Positions 1 to 11,114 of a DNA stretch of 51,074 nucleotides are shown one piece after another. The stretch covers positions 1,724,085 to 1,775,158 of the forward strand of contig NZ_PPXW01000001.1 of NCBI RefSeq assembly GCF_021655095.1, given 5' to 3'. The position numbers and the translations under genes are program-made. The notes below the pieces were generated by a model. That model was not told where the DNA came from. It saw only the letters and a list, made by a program, of their open reading frames with translations, and ran no database searches. Positions within the stretch are counted from its first letter, which is position 1; each line of letters opens with the position of its first letter. Source of the DNA: Clostridium sp. Cult1 (lineage in GTDB: Bacteria > Bacillota > Clostridia > Tissierellales > Tepidimicrobiaceae).

Positions 1-60
1 TGTTTAATTATTTCTTACTCAAAGTACTTCACACTGTTTAGTTGTCTAGGTTCATTTGTT

Positions 61-202
61 GGCTTCTTCTGAAGCCGACTTTTATACTATAACAAATTTT
101 GATCTCCCTGTCAACATCTTTTTAAAAATATTTTTTAAAATAAAATAATTTTTACTTGATGTTTGGGATACTAATATTATAACATTTTTATTAGTTTGTC
201 AA
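61..202 (-). promoter_or_regulatory. Tandem sigma-A promoters and leader, probably of an rRNA operon beyond the left edge
   Basis: On the minus strand a TTGACA (109-114) and TATAGT (86-91) pair has an ideal 17-bp spacer. A second TTGACA (197-202) lies upstream with TATAAT at 176-181 (15-bp spacer) or TAATAT at 174-179 (17 bp). The predicted transcript starts with a GGCTTC-AGAA-GAAGCC hairpin (61-76) and runs off the window through a leader containing GACAACTAAACAGTG, a sequence type that precedes 16S genes in clostridia. Tandem strong promoters, no start codon and a position downstream of gyrA fit an rRNA operon. The 16S gene itself is not in view, so that part is inference. Confidence 0.65.
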
Positions 203-211
203 TATGAAATT

Positions 212-1009
212 TTATTTCCAACCTAAAGTTTTTTCCATTTCTTTTCTAAACTTATCTATAACCTTTTTTTCTACTCTTGATACAGTCATTTGGGATATAT
301 TTAATTCCTCAGCAATAGAAACTTGAGTTTTATTATTAAAATATCTATCTATTAAAATTTTTCTTTCCATATCATTTAGCTTTTCCATACCCCTTAGTAA
401 GAAATCATTATTTTCAATCTTACTAAAGTATACATCCTCTTCTCCTATAAGGTCTGCTAAATTAACATCTTTATCATCACCATTAGAATCATAGGTTAAA
501 TCTAATGACTGAGGAGTATATACCTTACTACCTTCCATAGCTTCTAGTATTTCCTCTTCTGTAGAATTTAAGTATTCTGCTATATCTTCTACTGTTGGAG
601 ATCTTTGAAGTTCTTGACTTAAAGTAATCTTGGCATTATTTATCTTTTTAGATAATTCCTGTATTCTTCGTGGTACTCTTATTGTCCAACCTTTATCTCT
701 AAAATGCTTTTTTATTTCTCCAATAATAGTAGGGGTAGCAAAACTAGAAAATTCAAATCCTTTATCTATATCATATCTATCTATTGCATATATAAGCCCT
801 ATGGAAGCTACTTGATATATATCATCATAATCTATACCCCTATTGGCATATTTTTTTGAAAGTATTTCAGCTATATATAAATGTCTTTCAATAAGAGTTT
901 CTCTTATTTTTAAATCTTTTGTTTCTTTAAAATTTTTAAATAGAGTTTTGGTATCCACTTGATCTATATCTTTTAAATCTTTTTGTTCAAAGTATTTATT
1001 TGCTTTCAT
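212..1009 (-). CDS. sigB: SigB-type alternative sigma factor
   Basis: RNA polymerase sigma factor of the SigB/SigF/SigG group (265 aa). Region 2 holds FSSFATPTIIGEIKKHFRDK and VPRRIQEL, region 3 holds ETQRSP-like LQRSPTVEDIAEYL, and region 4 is a C-terminal helix-turn-helix (SIAEELNISQMTVSRVEKK). The region 2-3 wording is closest to Bacillus SigB. The ATG overlaps the rsbW stop (ATGA), with GAGG 8 nt upstream. It is the last gene of rsbV-rsbW-sigB, so its activity should be held by the anti-sigma factor RsbW and released when RsbV is dephosphorylated. A sporulation role (SigF-like) is less likely because the partners lack SpoIIA-type length and the gene sits next to gyrA. Confidence 0.85.
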   Translation of the reverse strand: MKANKYFEQKDLKDIDQVDTKTLFKNFKETKDLKIRETLIERHLYIAEILSKKYANRGIDYDDIYQVASIGLIYAIDRYDIDKGFEFSSFATPTIIGEIKKHFRDKGWTIRVPRRIQELSKKINNAKITLSQELQRSPTVEDIAEYLNSTEEEILEAMEGSKVYTPQSLDLTYDSNGDDKDVNLADLIGEEDVYFSKIENNDFLLRGMEKLNDMERKILIDRYFNNKTQVSIAEELNISQMTVSRVEKKVIDKFRKEMEKTLGWK

Positions 1010-1374
1010 ATATTACCATCCTCTATATATTTTATCATTTCAACCCCTTTTTCTGAAAAGTTAACTTCATCCATTAAGGATTTAATGATTAATATACCTA
1101 GCTCCATTTCTTTATTATTATCTTCTTCCTCATTGTATATAGATACATTATCAACTATCATAATAAATTTATCATCTAGTATTTTAAATACTATATCTAT
1201 TTGTTCGCTTTTATTTAAAGCATTAATACAAGCTTCAGCAATAGATACTTTTATATCATCTATATCATCTATATTAAATCCTATCTTATTTGCTATGGAA
1301 GATGAAGTTAATCTGGCTACAGATATATAATCGGGTTTACTAGGAATGGTGAGTTTAAAAATATCATTTTTCAT
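1006..1374 (-). CDS. rsbW: Anti-sigma factor, serine kinase RsbW-like
   Basis: GHKL-type ATPase/serine kinase that binds its sigma factor and phosphorylates the RsbV-type antagonist. The N-box KVSIAEACINAL is clear. The later ATP-lid boxes are weak (DNVSIYN where DxGxG is usual, then ELGILIIKSLMDEV), as is common in this divergent family. The start is ATG at 1374 (122 aa): AAGGAG lies 7 nt upstream, inside the last codons of rsbV, whereas an upstream in-frame start at 1395 would overlap rsbV and has no such site. It overlaps sigB by 4 nt, which implies translational coupling. Confidence 0.82.
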   Translation of the reverse strand: MKNDIFKLTIPSKPDYISVARLTSSSIANKIGFNIDDIDDIKVSIAEACINALNKSEQIDIVFKILDDKFIMIVDNVSIYNEEEDNNKEMELGILIIKSLMDEVNFSEKGVEMIKYIEDGNI

Positions 1375-1378
1375 ATTA

Positions 1379-1696
1379 TCACTCCTTGATGACAAATACC
1401 TTGTCTAATTCAGTTATATCAAATAGTTTTCTTATATTTGGTTTAACATTTTCCAAATATATTTTACTGTCATTTTCTCTTGCTTTCTTAAGTATACTAA
1501 TCAATGTACCTAAACCCGTACTATCTAGATATTCTAATTTTTGTCCATCTATTAATATATCTGTTTTTCTTTTATTGAACGCTTCCATTAATCCTTCTTT
1601 TAATTTAGGAGATGTGTATATGTCAATTTCTCCTTCAGGTAAAACTACCCATATATCTTTTTCTTCATCAAAATTAATATTTATATTCAAAGACAT
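1379..1696 (-). CDS. rsbV: Anti-anti-sigma factor RsbV-like (STAS domain)
   Basis: STAS-domain antagonist of the anti-sigma factor (105 aa). The phosphorylatable serine motif LEYLDSTGLGTL is present, with Ser59 as the likely RsbW target. GAGGGGG precedes the ATG. Its final codons carry the Shine-Dalgarno sequence for rsbW, so the two are coupled. No RsbU/RsbP phosphatase or stressosome gene is visible nearby, so the upstream signal must be encoded elsewhere. Confidence 0.85.
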   Translation of the reverse strand: MSLNININFDEEKDIWVVLPEGEIDIYTSPKLKEGLMEAFNKRKTDILIDGQKLEYLDSTGLGTLISILKKARENDSKIYLENVKPNIRKLFDITELDKVFVIKE

Positions 1697-1738
1697 ATTA
1701 ATACCCCCTCTTCTCTACTTTCATATTTACTTAATTCT

Positions 1739-1785
1739 ATAATAAAAATAGGTTAATGTAAAGTAAATTGGTAGGATTTACTTTA
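1739..1785 (-). promoter_or_regulatory. rsbV-rsbW-sigB promoter with 27-bp palindromic operator candidate
   Basis: On the minus strand TTTACT (1762-1767), a 17-bp spacer and TATTAT (1739-1744) form a plausible sigma-A promoter. The -35 is embedded in a perfect inverted repeat TAAAGTAAA-N9-TTTACTTTA (1759-1785). No classic SigB promoter (GTTTAA-N12-14-GGGTAT) is evident. The palindrome is observed; its role as an operator is inference. Confidence 0.45.
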
Positions 1786-1794
1786 TGTTTAATT

Positions 1795-1827
1795 AAAAAG
1801 TACCCTTAATTTTTAAGGATACTTTTT
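1795..1827 (-). terminator. Intrinsic terminator of gyrA
   Basis: A 15-bp stem (AAAAAGTATCCTTAA against TTAAGGGTACTTTTT, one U-G pair) with a 3-nt loop starts about 18 bp past the gyrA stop. Its 3' arm ends in five T on the minus strand. Confidence 0.8.
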
Positions 1828-1845
1828 GAAATAATTATTCATCTA

Positions 1846-4275
1846 CTATTCTTCTTCAACATATTTTGCAACTGCCATTACTTTATCATTTTCATTATTT
1901 ATTTTCATTAAAGTTACTCCTTGAGTATTCCTTCCCATTATTGAAATACCCTTAGAAATTAGTCTAATTATTATACCAGACATGGAAATCATTATTATTT
2001 CATCATTTTCATCTATTACTTTTGCTGATACCAACTTACCTGTTTTATCCTTTACATTATAAGTTATTAAACCTATTCCACCTCTATTTTGAATCCTATA
2101 CTCGTCTAAAGGAGTTCTTTTTCCGAATCCATATTCACTTACTACCAATAAATCTTTTCCTTCTTCTATTAAATCCATTGCTACCACTTCATCATCTTCT
2201 CTTAATTTAATAGCTATAACTCCCATTGCATTTCTGCCCATCTCCCTTACATCTTTTTCATTGAATCTAATGGCCATTCCCATAGAAGTTACTACTATTA
2301 TTTCTCTATTACCATTTGTCTTTTTGACTGCTATTAATTCATCATCTTCTTTTAGGCTAATAGCTATTATTCCATTTTTCCTTATATTTTTAAAGTTTGA
2401 TAATTTAGTCTTCTTAATAAGACCCTTTTTAGTTATAAATACTAAATTACTTTTTGGATCGTATTTTTCTATTGGAATAACCGCTGAGATAGTCTCATCT
2501 CCTGTTAAATTTAATAAATTAACTATAGCTGTTCCTCTTGCTTGTCTTTTACCTTCTGGTATTTCATAGGCTTTTAATGAATAAACTCTACCTTTATTTG
2601 TAAAGAATAGTATGGTATCATGGGTTGATGTAATAAATAAATTCTCAACAAAATCTTCATCTTTTGTTGTAATACCCGTTATTCCTTTTCCACCTCTTCT
2701 TTGTATTTTATAGGTATCTTCAGGCATCCTCTTTATATATCCATAATGGGTTAATGTAATAATTACATCTTCTTCCTCAATCATATCTTCTATATCTATA
2801 TCATCAGCTGAAGGCATTATTTTAGTTTTTCTTCTATCTCCAAACTTCTCTTTTATCTCTAATAATTCATCTTTAATAATTTCATATATTAGTCTTTCAC
2901 TAGATAATATTTCCTTTAATCTATTAATTTCTTTAATTAATGCTTCGTATTCTTCTTCTAATTTTTCTCTTTCTAATCCTGTAAGCCTTCTAAGTCTCAT
3001 ATCTAATATGGCCTGAGCCTGTTTCTCAGATAGATCAAAGCTGCTCATAAGTCTTTCTCTTGCAACAGATTCTTCTTTTGAACTTCTAATAATACTTATT
3101 ACTTCATCTATATTGTCTAATGCTATTTTCAAACCTTCTACTATATGTGCTCTTTCTTCAGCTTTATTTAAATCAAATTGAGTTCTTCTAGTTATTATCT
3201 CTTTTTGGTGATCTAAATAATATGTTATTGCCTGTTTTAGATTTAATATCCTAGGTTCATCATCTACTAGTGCTAACATTATTATACCAAAAGTCGTTTG
3301 TAATTGAGTTTGTTTATATAGATTATTCAAAACTATATTGGGATTAGCGTCTCTCTTTAATTCTATTACTATTCGCATACCTTCTCTATCTGATTCATCT
3401 CTTAAATCTGAGATTCCTTCCAACTTTTTATCCCTAACAAGTTCTGCAATCTTTTCTATTAGTTTAGCTTTATTTACCTGATATGGAATTTCAGTGACTA
3501 CAATTTTATTTCTTCCCCTACTACTTTCTTCAATTTCTGCAACGGCTCTAATGGTTACCTTTCCTCTTCCAGTTTTAAAGGCTGATTTAATACCATCTCT
3601 TCCCATTATCATAGCTCCAGTAGGAAAATCTGGACCCTTTATGACCTTCATTAGATCTTCTATATCAGTTTCTGGTTCATCTATTATCATAATGATTCCA
3701 TCTATTATCTCTTTTAGATTATGAGGAGGTATATTAGTAGCCATTCCTACAGCTATACCAGATGAACCATTTATCAATAAGTTTGGAAATCTACTAGGTA
3801 GAACAACCGGTTCTTTTAAAGTTTCATCAAAATTTGGCCTATAATCTATGGTATTTTTATTTATATCTCTTAACATCTCTAAAGCTAATTTAGTCATCCT
3901 GGCTTCAGTATAACGCATAGCCGCTGGACTATCTCCGTCTACAGAACCAAAGTTTCCATGGCCATCTACTAAGGGATATCTAGTATTAAAATTTTGTGCA
4001 AGTCTTACCATTGCAAAATAAACTGATGAATCTCCATGAGGATGATACTTACCTAGTACGTCCCCTACTATCCTAGCTGATTTTCTATATGGTTTATCTG
4101 GCGTCATTCCTAGTTCATTCATAGCATAGAGTATCCTTCTATGGACTGGCTTTAAACCATCTCTAACATCAGGAAGGGCTCTACTTACAATTACGGACAT
4201 GGCATAGTCTAAATAGGATTTTTTCATTTCTTCTTCTATTTTTATTTCTACAATATTATTATTGTCCTTATCCAT
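1846..4275 (-). CDS. gyrA: DNA gyrase subunit A
   Basis: Breakage-reunion subunit of DNA gyrase (809 aa), which introduces negative supercoils as GyrA2GyrB2. The catalytic tyrosine is Tyr122 in [10 protein letters not shown]. The six-bladed C-terminal DNA-wrapping domain has the GyrA-box QRRGGKG, which separates gyrase from topoisomerase IV. The quinolone-resistance region reads [13 protein letters not shown]: Ser83 is kept, but position 87 is Phe instead of the usual Asp/Glu. A short acidic C-terminal tail (VEEE) is present. It follows gyrB by 12 bp with its own ribosome site and is closed by a terminator. Confidence 0.98.
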   Translation of the reverse strand: MDKDNNNIVEIKIEEEMKKSYLDYAMSVIVSRALPDVRDGLKPVHRRILYAMNELGMTPDKPYRKSARIVGDVLGKYHPHGDSSVYFAMVRLAQNFNTRYPLVDGHGNFGSVDGDSPAAMRYTEARMTKLALEMLRDINKNTIDYRPNFDETLKEPVVLPSRFPNLLINGSSGIAVGMATNIPPHNLKEIIDGIIMIIDEPETDIEDLMKVIKGPDFPTGAMIMGRDGIKSAFKTGRGKVTIRAVAEIEESSRGRNKIVVTEIPYQVNKAKLIEKIAELVRDKKLEGISDLRDESDREGMRIVIELKRDANPNIVLNNLYKQTQLQTTFGIIMLALVDDEPRILNLKQAITYYLDHQKEIITRRTQFDLNKAEERAHIVEGLKIALDNIDEVISIIRSSKEESVARERLMSSFDLSEKQAQAILDMRLRRLTGLEREKLEEEYEALIKEINRLKEILSSERLIYEIIKDELLEIKEKFGDRRKTKIMPSADDIDIEDMIEEEDVIITLTHYGYIKRMPEDTYKIQRRGGKGITGITTKDEDFVENLFITSTHDTILFFTNKGRVYSLKAYEIPEGKRQARGTAIVNLLNLTGDETISAVIPIEKYDPKSNLVFITKKGLIKKTKLSNFKNIRKNGIIAISLKEDDELIAVKKTNGNREIIVVTSMGMAIRFNEKDVREMGRNAMGVIAIKLREDDEVVAMDLIEEGKDLLVVSEYGFGKRTPLDEYRIQNRGGIGLITYNVKDKTGKLVSAKVIDENDEIIMISMSGIIIRLISKGISIMGRNTQGVTLMKINNENDKVMAVAKYVEEE

Positions 4276-4287
4276 TATATCCCTCCT

Positions 4288-6198
<1,911 letters not shown>

Positions 6199-6501
6199 TT
6201 ATCTAACCTCCAATCTAGTTTCTATACCTTTGTTTCTTTTTAATAGAGTAGTAGATGATATTTTTGATGTATATAAGACATATTTTTTTTCTGATTGCCT
6301 TTTTCTTCTGGGAATTTTGCCGGGAGAAGTTATTATATAAGTCTTCACATCATCCATATTTTTATCTACTATACAACCATTATTTTGTAAGGTTTGAATA
6401 TATCCATTATTATTTTTAGATTTTTCTAAAGAGTCTTTATCAATAATTGCAATTATATCTTTCAACAATATATTGATATTATTGCCAATGTGTAAAAACA
6501 T
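6199..6501 (-). CDS. remB: RemB/YaaB family regulator (DUF370-like)
   Basis: Small protein (100 aa) between recF and gyrB, the position of B. subtilis yaaB/remB. The start MFLHIGNNINILLKDIIAI is the family hallmark. RemA/RemB-type proteins in Bacillus control extracellular-matrix genes; the function here is by family only. ATG at 6501 is preferred over an adjacent TTG at 6504 because AAGGAG then has an 8-nt spacing. The Lys/Arg-rich stretch PGKIPRRKRQSEKKYVLY could bind nucleic acid. Confidence 0.8.
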   Translation of the reverse strand: MFLHIGNNINILLKDIIAIIDKDSLEKSKNNNGYIQTLQNNGCIVDKNMDDVKTYIITSPGKIPRRKRQSEKKYVLYTSKISSTTLLKRNKGIETRLEVR

Positions 6502-6514
6502 CAAATCTACTCCT

Positions 6515-7615
6515 TTACTTTATAATCTCTCCGTTTTCTATATGGAATATTGATTTATCGATTTCCTTAATTTCATTAAAATCAATAATATCTGTGGAAG
6601 TTATTATTGTTTGCATATTATTAAAAGATCTTGTTAAATATTTTCTTCTATCTCTATCTAATTCAGAATATACATCATCCAATAATAAAACAGGATATAC
6701 ACCTCTTTCCATCTTAATTATTTCCACTTCAGATAGTTTTATAGATAATACTATGGTTCTTTGTTGACCTTGGGAAGCAAATATCTTAGCATCTACTCCA
6801 TTAATCTCTATTTGAATATCATCCCTATGAGGACCTACTGATGTAAATCCTCTAATCAAATCCTTATCTATATATTTTTTTAATTGCTCTAAAAAATTTT
6901 TTTCAATATTATTTTTATTATAAAATTTTACATTAGAATTATAATTTAAATTTAAATCTTCTTTTCCTAAAGTTAATTTATTATGAATTTTTGTTGATAT
7001 TTTTGACATTTTATCGACAAATTCAATCCTAGATTTGATTATTTCAGTTCCTATTCTAGCGAGTTGTATATCAAATATTTCTAACAAATTTATAATATCA
7101 GATTTTGGTTTATTAGTTTTAAGTAAATTATTTCTTTGATATAAAACCTTATTATATTTATTGATATTATATTTATAAACTGGTCTAATTTGAGATATAC
7201 TCATGTCTAAAAAGTTTCTTCTTTCTCCTGGTCCATCTTTTATGAGTTTTAAGTCATCAGGAGAAAAAACCACAACATTTAAACCACTATATAATTCTTT
7301 AAAGTTCTTTAATTCAACTTTGTTTATTTTTATTCTCTTTGGTCTATCCTTTTCTAGCTTAATTTCTATTAATTTTTCAGTTTTACCAATATTTATTTTG
7401 GATCCTATATAGGCTTCATATTTGTTTAAATTTATTATTTCTCTATCCCTATTAGTTCTAAAAGATTTTCCCGTAGCACATATATAAATGGCTTCTAATA
7501 AATTAGTCTTACCTTGGGCGTTTTTGCCAACAAAAATATTTATATTTTTATTTAAATCTAAACTTAAATTTAAATAATTTCTAAAATTTATGAGCCTAAG
7601 ACTTTCTACATTCAA
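6515..7615 (-). CDS. recF: DNA replication/repair protein RecF
   Basis: SMC-like ATPase that helps load RecA at single-strand gaps (366 aa from the chosen start). The Walker A motif is GKNAQGKT and Walker B is LLLDDVYSELD. A TTG start at 7615 gives MNVESLRLINFRNY, matching the usual distance to LINFRNY, and places GAGGGGTG about 7 nt upstream. A GTG at 7622-7624 would overlap that ribosome site. It lies between yaaA and remB as in most Firmicutes. Confidence 0.95.
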   Translation of the reverse strand: MNVESLRLINFRNYLNLSLDLNKNINIFVGKNAQGKTNLLEAIYICATGKSFRTNRDREIINLNKYEAYIGSKINIGKTEKLIEIKLEKDRPKRIKINKVELKNFKELYSGLNVVVFSPDDLKLIKDGPGERRNFLDMSISQIRPVYKYNINKYNKVLYQRNNLLKTNKPKSDIINLLEIFDIQLARIGTEIIKSRIEFVDKMSKISTKIHNKLTLGKEDLNLNYNSNVKFYNKNNIEKNFLEQLKKYIDKDLIRGFTSVGPHRDDIQIEINGVDAKIFASQGQQRTIVLSIKLSEVEIIKMERGVYPVLLLDDVYSELDRDRRKYLTRSFNNMQTIITSTDIIDFNEIKEIDKSIFHIENGEIIK

Positions 7616-7653
7616 AAAAAGCACCCCTCAAAAATACTTCATAAGTGATAAAT

Positions 7654-7674
7654 CCTCAACCACAAGGGTTGAGG
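7654..7674 (-). terminator. Hairpin between yaaA and recF
   Basis: A perfect 8-bp stem (CCTCAACC/GGTTGAGG) with a 5-nt loop sits in the yaaA-recF gap. On the minus strand it is followed by ATTTAT rather than a U-run, so it looks like a partial attenuator or RNA-stability element. On the plus strand it is followed by CTTTATTTT, but no rightward gene ends here. Confidence 0.4.
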
Positions 7675-7697
7675 CTTTATTTTACAAACCTACTCTA

Positions 7698-7907
7698 TTA
7701 TACCACAATTATTTTTTCTATGTCTTCTATTTCTACAATATCCCCTTTTTTTATCTTTTTACCTCTTTCTTTTACAGTATTTCCATTAACTGATACAATT
7801 CCTTCATTTATCATATTCTTACTTTCTCCACCAGTTTGGGTGATTCCAGCAAACTTAAGCAACTGATCTAATTTTATAATATCAGTTTTTATTTTTATTT
7901 CTCTCAT
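7698..7907 (-). CDS. yaaA: S4-domain RNA-binding protein YaaA
   Basis: Small S4-like RNA-binding protein (69 aa) always found between dnaN and recF in Firmicutes; the Bacillus counterpart is linked to ribosome assembly. The S4 core reads IKLDQLLKFAGITQTGG and VNGNTVKERGKKIKKGD. ATG at 7907 has GAAGGTGG upstream. A longer in-frame start would run 56 bp into dnaN and is rejected. Confidence 0.88.
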   Translation of the reverse strand: MREIKIKTDIIKLDQLLKFAGITQTGGESKNMINEGIVSVNGNTVKERGKKIKKGDIVEIEDIEKIIVV

Positions 7908-7929
7908 ATTTATAGATCCACCTTCTATA

Positions 7930-9033
7930 TCAATAATCTTCTTGTGCAAGTCGTACAGGTAGTACCAAATAAGTATAATTTTCATCTTCTACAGGAGTTA
8001 TTATACATGGGTTTAAACTTCCCATAAAATGAAGTTCTATTTCTTCAGAATCTATTGCTTTTATTCCATCAATAACATATTTAGAATTAAAAGCTATATT
8101 GATATTTTCTCCATCTTGTATTGAAGAAATTTGTTCGTTTACATTTCCAATTTCAGAATTTGATTTTATTATAATTTGGTTATCAGTCACGTTTAATTTA
8201 ACTAGATTTGCTTTCTCTTCTTTAGCTAATAAAGAGGCTCTTTCAAGACTATCTTGAAATTCTCTTCTATTTACCTTAACATTAGTTTTATGATCTTTTC
8301 TAATGATATCTTTATAATTTAAGAATTGACCTTCAAGTAATCTTGATGAAACAATTGTATCACCCATATTAAATATTATATGGCCAGGAGCTGTAGTTAT
8401 AGTTAAATCTTCATCATCATCTAATATTTTGTTCAATTCACCTAATACTCTACCTGGTATAACTATTTTTACATCTTCTTTAGAATCTAAAGGAATACTT
8501 CTTAAAGCAAGTCTATAACCATCTAAGGCAACAAAAGATCCAATTCCATTGGAAATTTCTAATAATACACCAGTTAATATTGGTCTAGTTTCATCTTGAG
8601 TAGTAGCAAATACAGTCTGCCTTATAGCAGATTTAAACAAATCCTTAGGAATATTAAACGAACTATTATTTATAATAGTTGGTAATTCTGGATATTCATA
8701 AGAAGAATTGCCTAATATATTAAATTCTGAACTTTCACAAGTAATATTTATATTATTATCTTTTACTGTAATATTTATTGAAGAATTAGGTAATTTTTTT
8801 ATTATATCTCCAAATATCCTTGAATTTACCACTATAGATCCTTCTTCTATTATATCACATTCTAGATAGGTTTCTATTCTAATCTCCAAATCTGTAGCAG
8901 TTAACTTTAATTTACCGTTAACTGTTTCTAGTAATATACCATCTAATATTTGTAATGTTGTTCTATTGGAAATCCCTTTTTGTACTATATTAATATGATT
9001 GGCTAAAGAACTTTGGTTAATTTGTATTCTCAA
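7930..9033 (-). CDS. dnaN: DNA polymerase III beta subunit (sliding clamp)
   Basis: Ring-shaped processivity clamp (367 aa), three repeated clamp folds. The N-terminus MRIQINQSSLANHINIV and the C-terminal YLVLPVRLA form the usual hydrophobic cleft region for polymerase and DnaA-related partners. A strong AAGGAGG precedes the ATG. It lies downstream of dnaA, separated by 248 bp that hold part of the origin. Confidence 0.97.
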   Translation of the reverse strand: MRIQINQSSLANHINIVQKGISNRTTLQILDGILLETVNGKLKLTATDLEIRIETYLECDIIEEGSIVVNSRIFGDIIKKLPNSSINITVKDNNINITCESSEFNILGNSSYEYPELPTIINNSSFNIPKDLFKSAIRQTVFATTQDETRPILTGVLLEISNGIGSFVALDGYRLALRSIPLDSKEDVKIVIPGRVLGELNKILDDDEDLTITTAPGHIIFNMGDTIVSSRLLEGQFLNYKDIIRKDHKTNVKVNRREFQDSLERASLLAKEEKANLVKLNVTDNQIIIKSNSEIGNVNEQISSIQDGENINIAFNSKYVIDGIKAIDSEEIELHFMGSLNPCIITPVEDENYTYLVLPVRLAQEDY

Positions 9034-9088
9034 TTGATAATCCTCCTTTTTCTTTCTCTACTTTTAGATATAGATAGATTAATATATA

Positions 9089-9210
9089 TAGTAGTAATAG
9101 TAGTAGGGGTTGTTAGTATGTGAATAACTATGTATAGAGTATAACCTTTATGTCTTTCAGCAATTAATAACATGTTGATATTTAAGTAATAACTATAAAA
9201 GTTATCCCCA
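9089..9210. other. oriC unwinding element (DnaA-trio, GC spacer, DnaA boxes) between dnaA and dnaN
   Basis: On the plus strand the order is an AT-rich stretch (9071-9088), TAGTAGTAATAGTAGTAG (9089-9106), GGGG (9106-9109), then a perfect DnaA box TGTGAATAA (9119-9127). A near-consensus box TTATCCCCA follows at 9202-9210. In B. subtilis the basal unwinding site has the same order: DnaA boxes, GC-rich spacer, repeated 3'-GAT-5' trios that load DnaA onto one strand, then the AT-rich duplex that melts. The match in order, orientation and gene context is direct; function is inferred from B. subtilis. Confidence 0.75.
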
Positions 9211-9281
9211 TAATAAATAGAAAATTAAGTTTAGGTATATATTAACATTTAACTAACAAACCTATTAACAATTTTTGTTGA

Positions 9282-10616
9282 TTATTCTCCTTTAATATTT
9301 TTAATTAATCCATCTATTCTTTTTTTAAGATCATCATTTTCAATTATATCTGCTGATATTTTGTCATAAGCATGTATTACAGTTGTATGGTCTCTGCCTC
9401 CAAACTCGTCTCCTATCTTAGGCAAAGATAAATCGGTTAATTCTCGTGTCAGATACATAGCTATTTGCCTAGGGTAGGCTATAGCCCTAGTTCTTTTCTT
9501 TGAATTAAAATCATCCATTTTAATATCGAACTCTTTAGCTACTGAGTTTTTAATTAGTTCTACTGTTATCTTTCTAGGTTTACTATTAGATATAATATCT
9601 TTTAAAGCTTCTTCGGCTAATTCTACTGTTACTTCTTTATTAGTTAAGGATGAATATGCTACGATTCTAATTAATGCTCCTTCTAGTTCTCTAATATTTG
9701 ATTGTATTTTTGTAGCAATGTATAACATGACATCATCAGGTACGTCTATGTTTTCCATTTTTGCTTTCTTTTTAAGAATAGCAATTCTTGTTTCTAAATC
9801 TGGTGCTTGAATATCTGATATTAATCCCCATTCAAACCTTGATCTTAACCTATCTTCTAAAGTTGGTATTTCTTTAGGAGGCCTATCGCTAGATATAATA
9901 ATTTGTTTATTTGCGTCATGTAGAGCATTGAATGTATGGAAAAATTCTTCTTGGGTACTTTCTTTACCTGCTATAAATTGGATATCATCTACTAATAATA
10001 CATCTACATTTCTATATTTGTTTCTAAATTCGTTGTTTCTATCATCTCTAATAGAATTTATTAGTTCATTTGTAAATTTTTCAGAAGATACATATACTAC
10101 TTTTGATTCAGGTGATTGATTTAGGATAAAATGACCTATAGCATGCATTAAGTGTGTTTTTCCTAATCCTACTCCTCCATAGATGAACAACGGGTTATAA
10201 GCTTGAGCTGGTGCTTCTGCTACCGCTAATGAAGCTGCATGGGCAAACCTATTGCTATTCCCTATGACGAAGGTATCAAAAGTATATTTAGGATTTAATT
10301 GAGATCTTTGATTGGATTCATTAGTCTCCTCTTGTATAGATTGTCCAATATTTATATTTACCTCTTCTCCTGGAATAATAAATTTAATGGCATATTCTTC
10401 ATTTGTAATTTGAGTTATAGCATTTTTTATTAAATTTAAATATCTAGCCTCTAGTATTCCTTTTGTGAATTCATTTGGAGCAGCAAGAATTACCCTTTCA
10501 TCTGTAATGGTAATAGGTTTAATAGTTTTAAGCCATGTATTGAAACTAACTTCCGTTAGTTCTACTTTTATTAAATCGAGGACTTCATTCCAGATATTGT
10601 CTAAAGTAGAAACCAT
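9282..10616 (-). CDS. dnaA: Chromosomal replication initiator protein DnaA
   Basis: AAA+ initiator (444 aa). Domain I is 1-80, with a linker rich in Gln/Asn/Glu to about 108. The AAA+ core has Walker A GGVGLGKT (147-154) and Walker [10 protein letters not shown]-terminal domain IV has the DnaA-box-binding signature DHTTVIHA (409-416). GGAGG lies 9 nt before the ATG. It is flanked on both sides by DnaA boxes, so autoregulation is expected. Confidence 0.98.
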   Translation of the reverse strand: MVSTLDNIWNEVLDLIKVELTEVSFNTWLKTIKPITITDERVILAAPNEFTKGILEARYLNLIKNAITQITNEEYAIKFIIPGEEVNINIGQSIQEETNESNQRSQLNPKYTFDTFVIGNSNRFAHAASLAVAEAPAQAYNPLFIYGGVGLGKTHLMHAIGHFILNQSPESKVVYVSSEKFTNELINSIRDDRNNEFRNKYRNVDVLLVDDIQFIAGKESTQEEFFHTFNALHDANKQIIISSDRPPKEIPTLEDRLRSRFEWGLISDIQAPDLETRIAILKKKAKMENIDVPDDVMLYIATKIQSNIRELEGALIRIVAYSSLTNKEVTVELAEEALKDIISNSKPRKITVELIKNSVAKEFDIKMDDFNSKKRTRAIAYPRQIAMYLTRELTDLSLPKIGDEFGGRDHTTVIHAYDKISADIIENDDLKKRIDGLIKNIKGE

Positions 10617-10716
10617 TTTTTAAATTCCTCCCATTTTATTGTAAATTATAACCATTATATATGTTTTTATAACTTGTAAAGGATTAAACTACTATATAAA
10701 ATAGATATAAACAGAT

Positions 10717-11069
10717 TTATCCACAAAAAATAAAAAATAATTATAAATAAAAAATATAAAAATTGGTATAATAATTGTGGATAAGCTATTGATAATTTGT
10801 GGTCAATCCTTTTTGATATATTGTATCCACAAATTATTAATTAATATATATGTGGATAAAAAACTAGTTAAAATAAAGGTTTAGGACTAAATGATTTTAA
10901 CAAAAAAGAAAACTTATACACAACATTATCCACAATCTGTGAATAAAAGAAAAATGTTTATAAAAAAAACTTATCCACATACCAAATTAATAATATCAAA
11001 AAATATAGATTATATCAACAAAATTATCCACAATATTAAGAACTTGTTAATTATTTAATCTGTGGATAT
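10717..11069. other. oriC: Origin of replication: DnaA-box cluster upstream of dnaA
   Basis: The 577-bp dnaA-rpmH gap holds eight perfect TTATNCACA boxes. Plus-oriented boxes: 10717-10725, 10914-10922, 10926-10934, 10971-10979, 11024-11032. Minus-oriented boxes: 10776-10784, 10851-10859, 10938-10946. One-mismatch boxes occur at 10823-10831 and 11061-11069. The 10727-10775 stretch is almost pure A/T. Gene strand switches here from left to right. With the element between dnaA and dnaN this makes a bipartite origin as in Bacillus. Confidence 0.93.
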
Positions 11070-11085
11070 GAATAGTTTAAATTTC

Positions 11086-11114
11086 TTGACATCTAGCCTT
11101 TATATAAATATAAT
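11086..11114 (+). promoter_or_regulatory. rpmH promoter (sigma-A)
   Basis: TTGACA (11086-11091), 17-bp spacer and TATAAT (11109-11114) form a consensus promoter 80 bp before the rpmH start. A one-mismatch DnaA box (11061-11069) lies just upstream, so DnaA binding could influence it. Confidence 0.88.

Noticed and set aside
7908-7985. Longer yaaA start reaching into dnaN
   Set aside because: It overlaps the dnaN end by 56 bp and adds a hydrophobic stretch foreign to the S4 family; ATG at 7907 has a proper ribosome site.
10798-10806. Additional DnaA box (TGTGGTCAA)
   Set aside because: Two mismatches to TGTGNATAA; not counted in the cluster.
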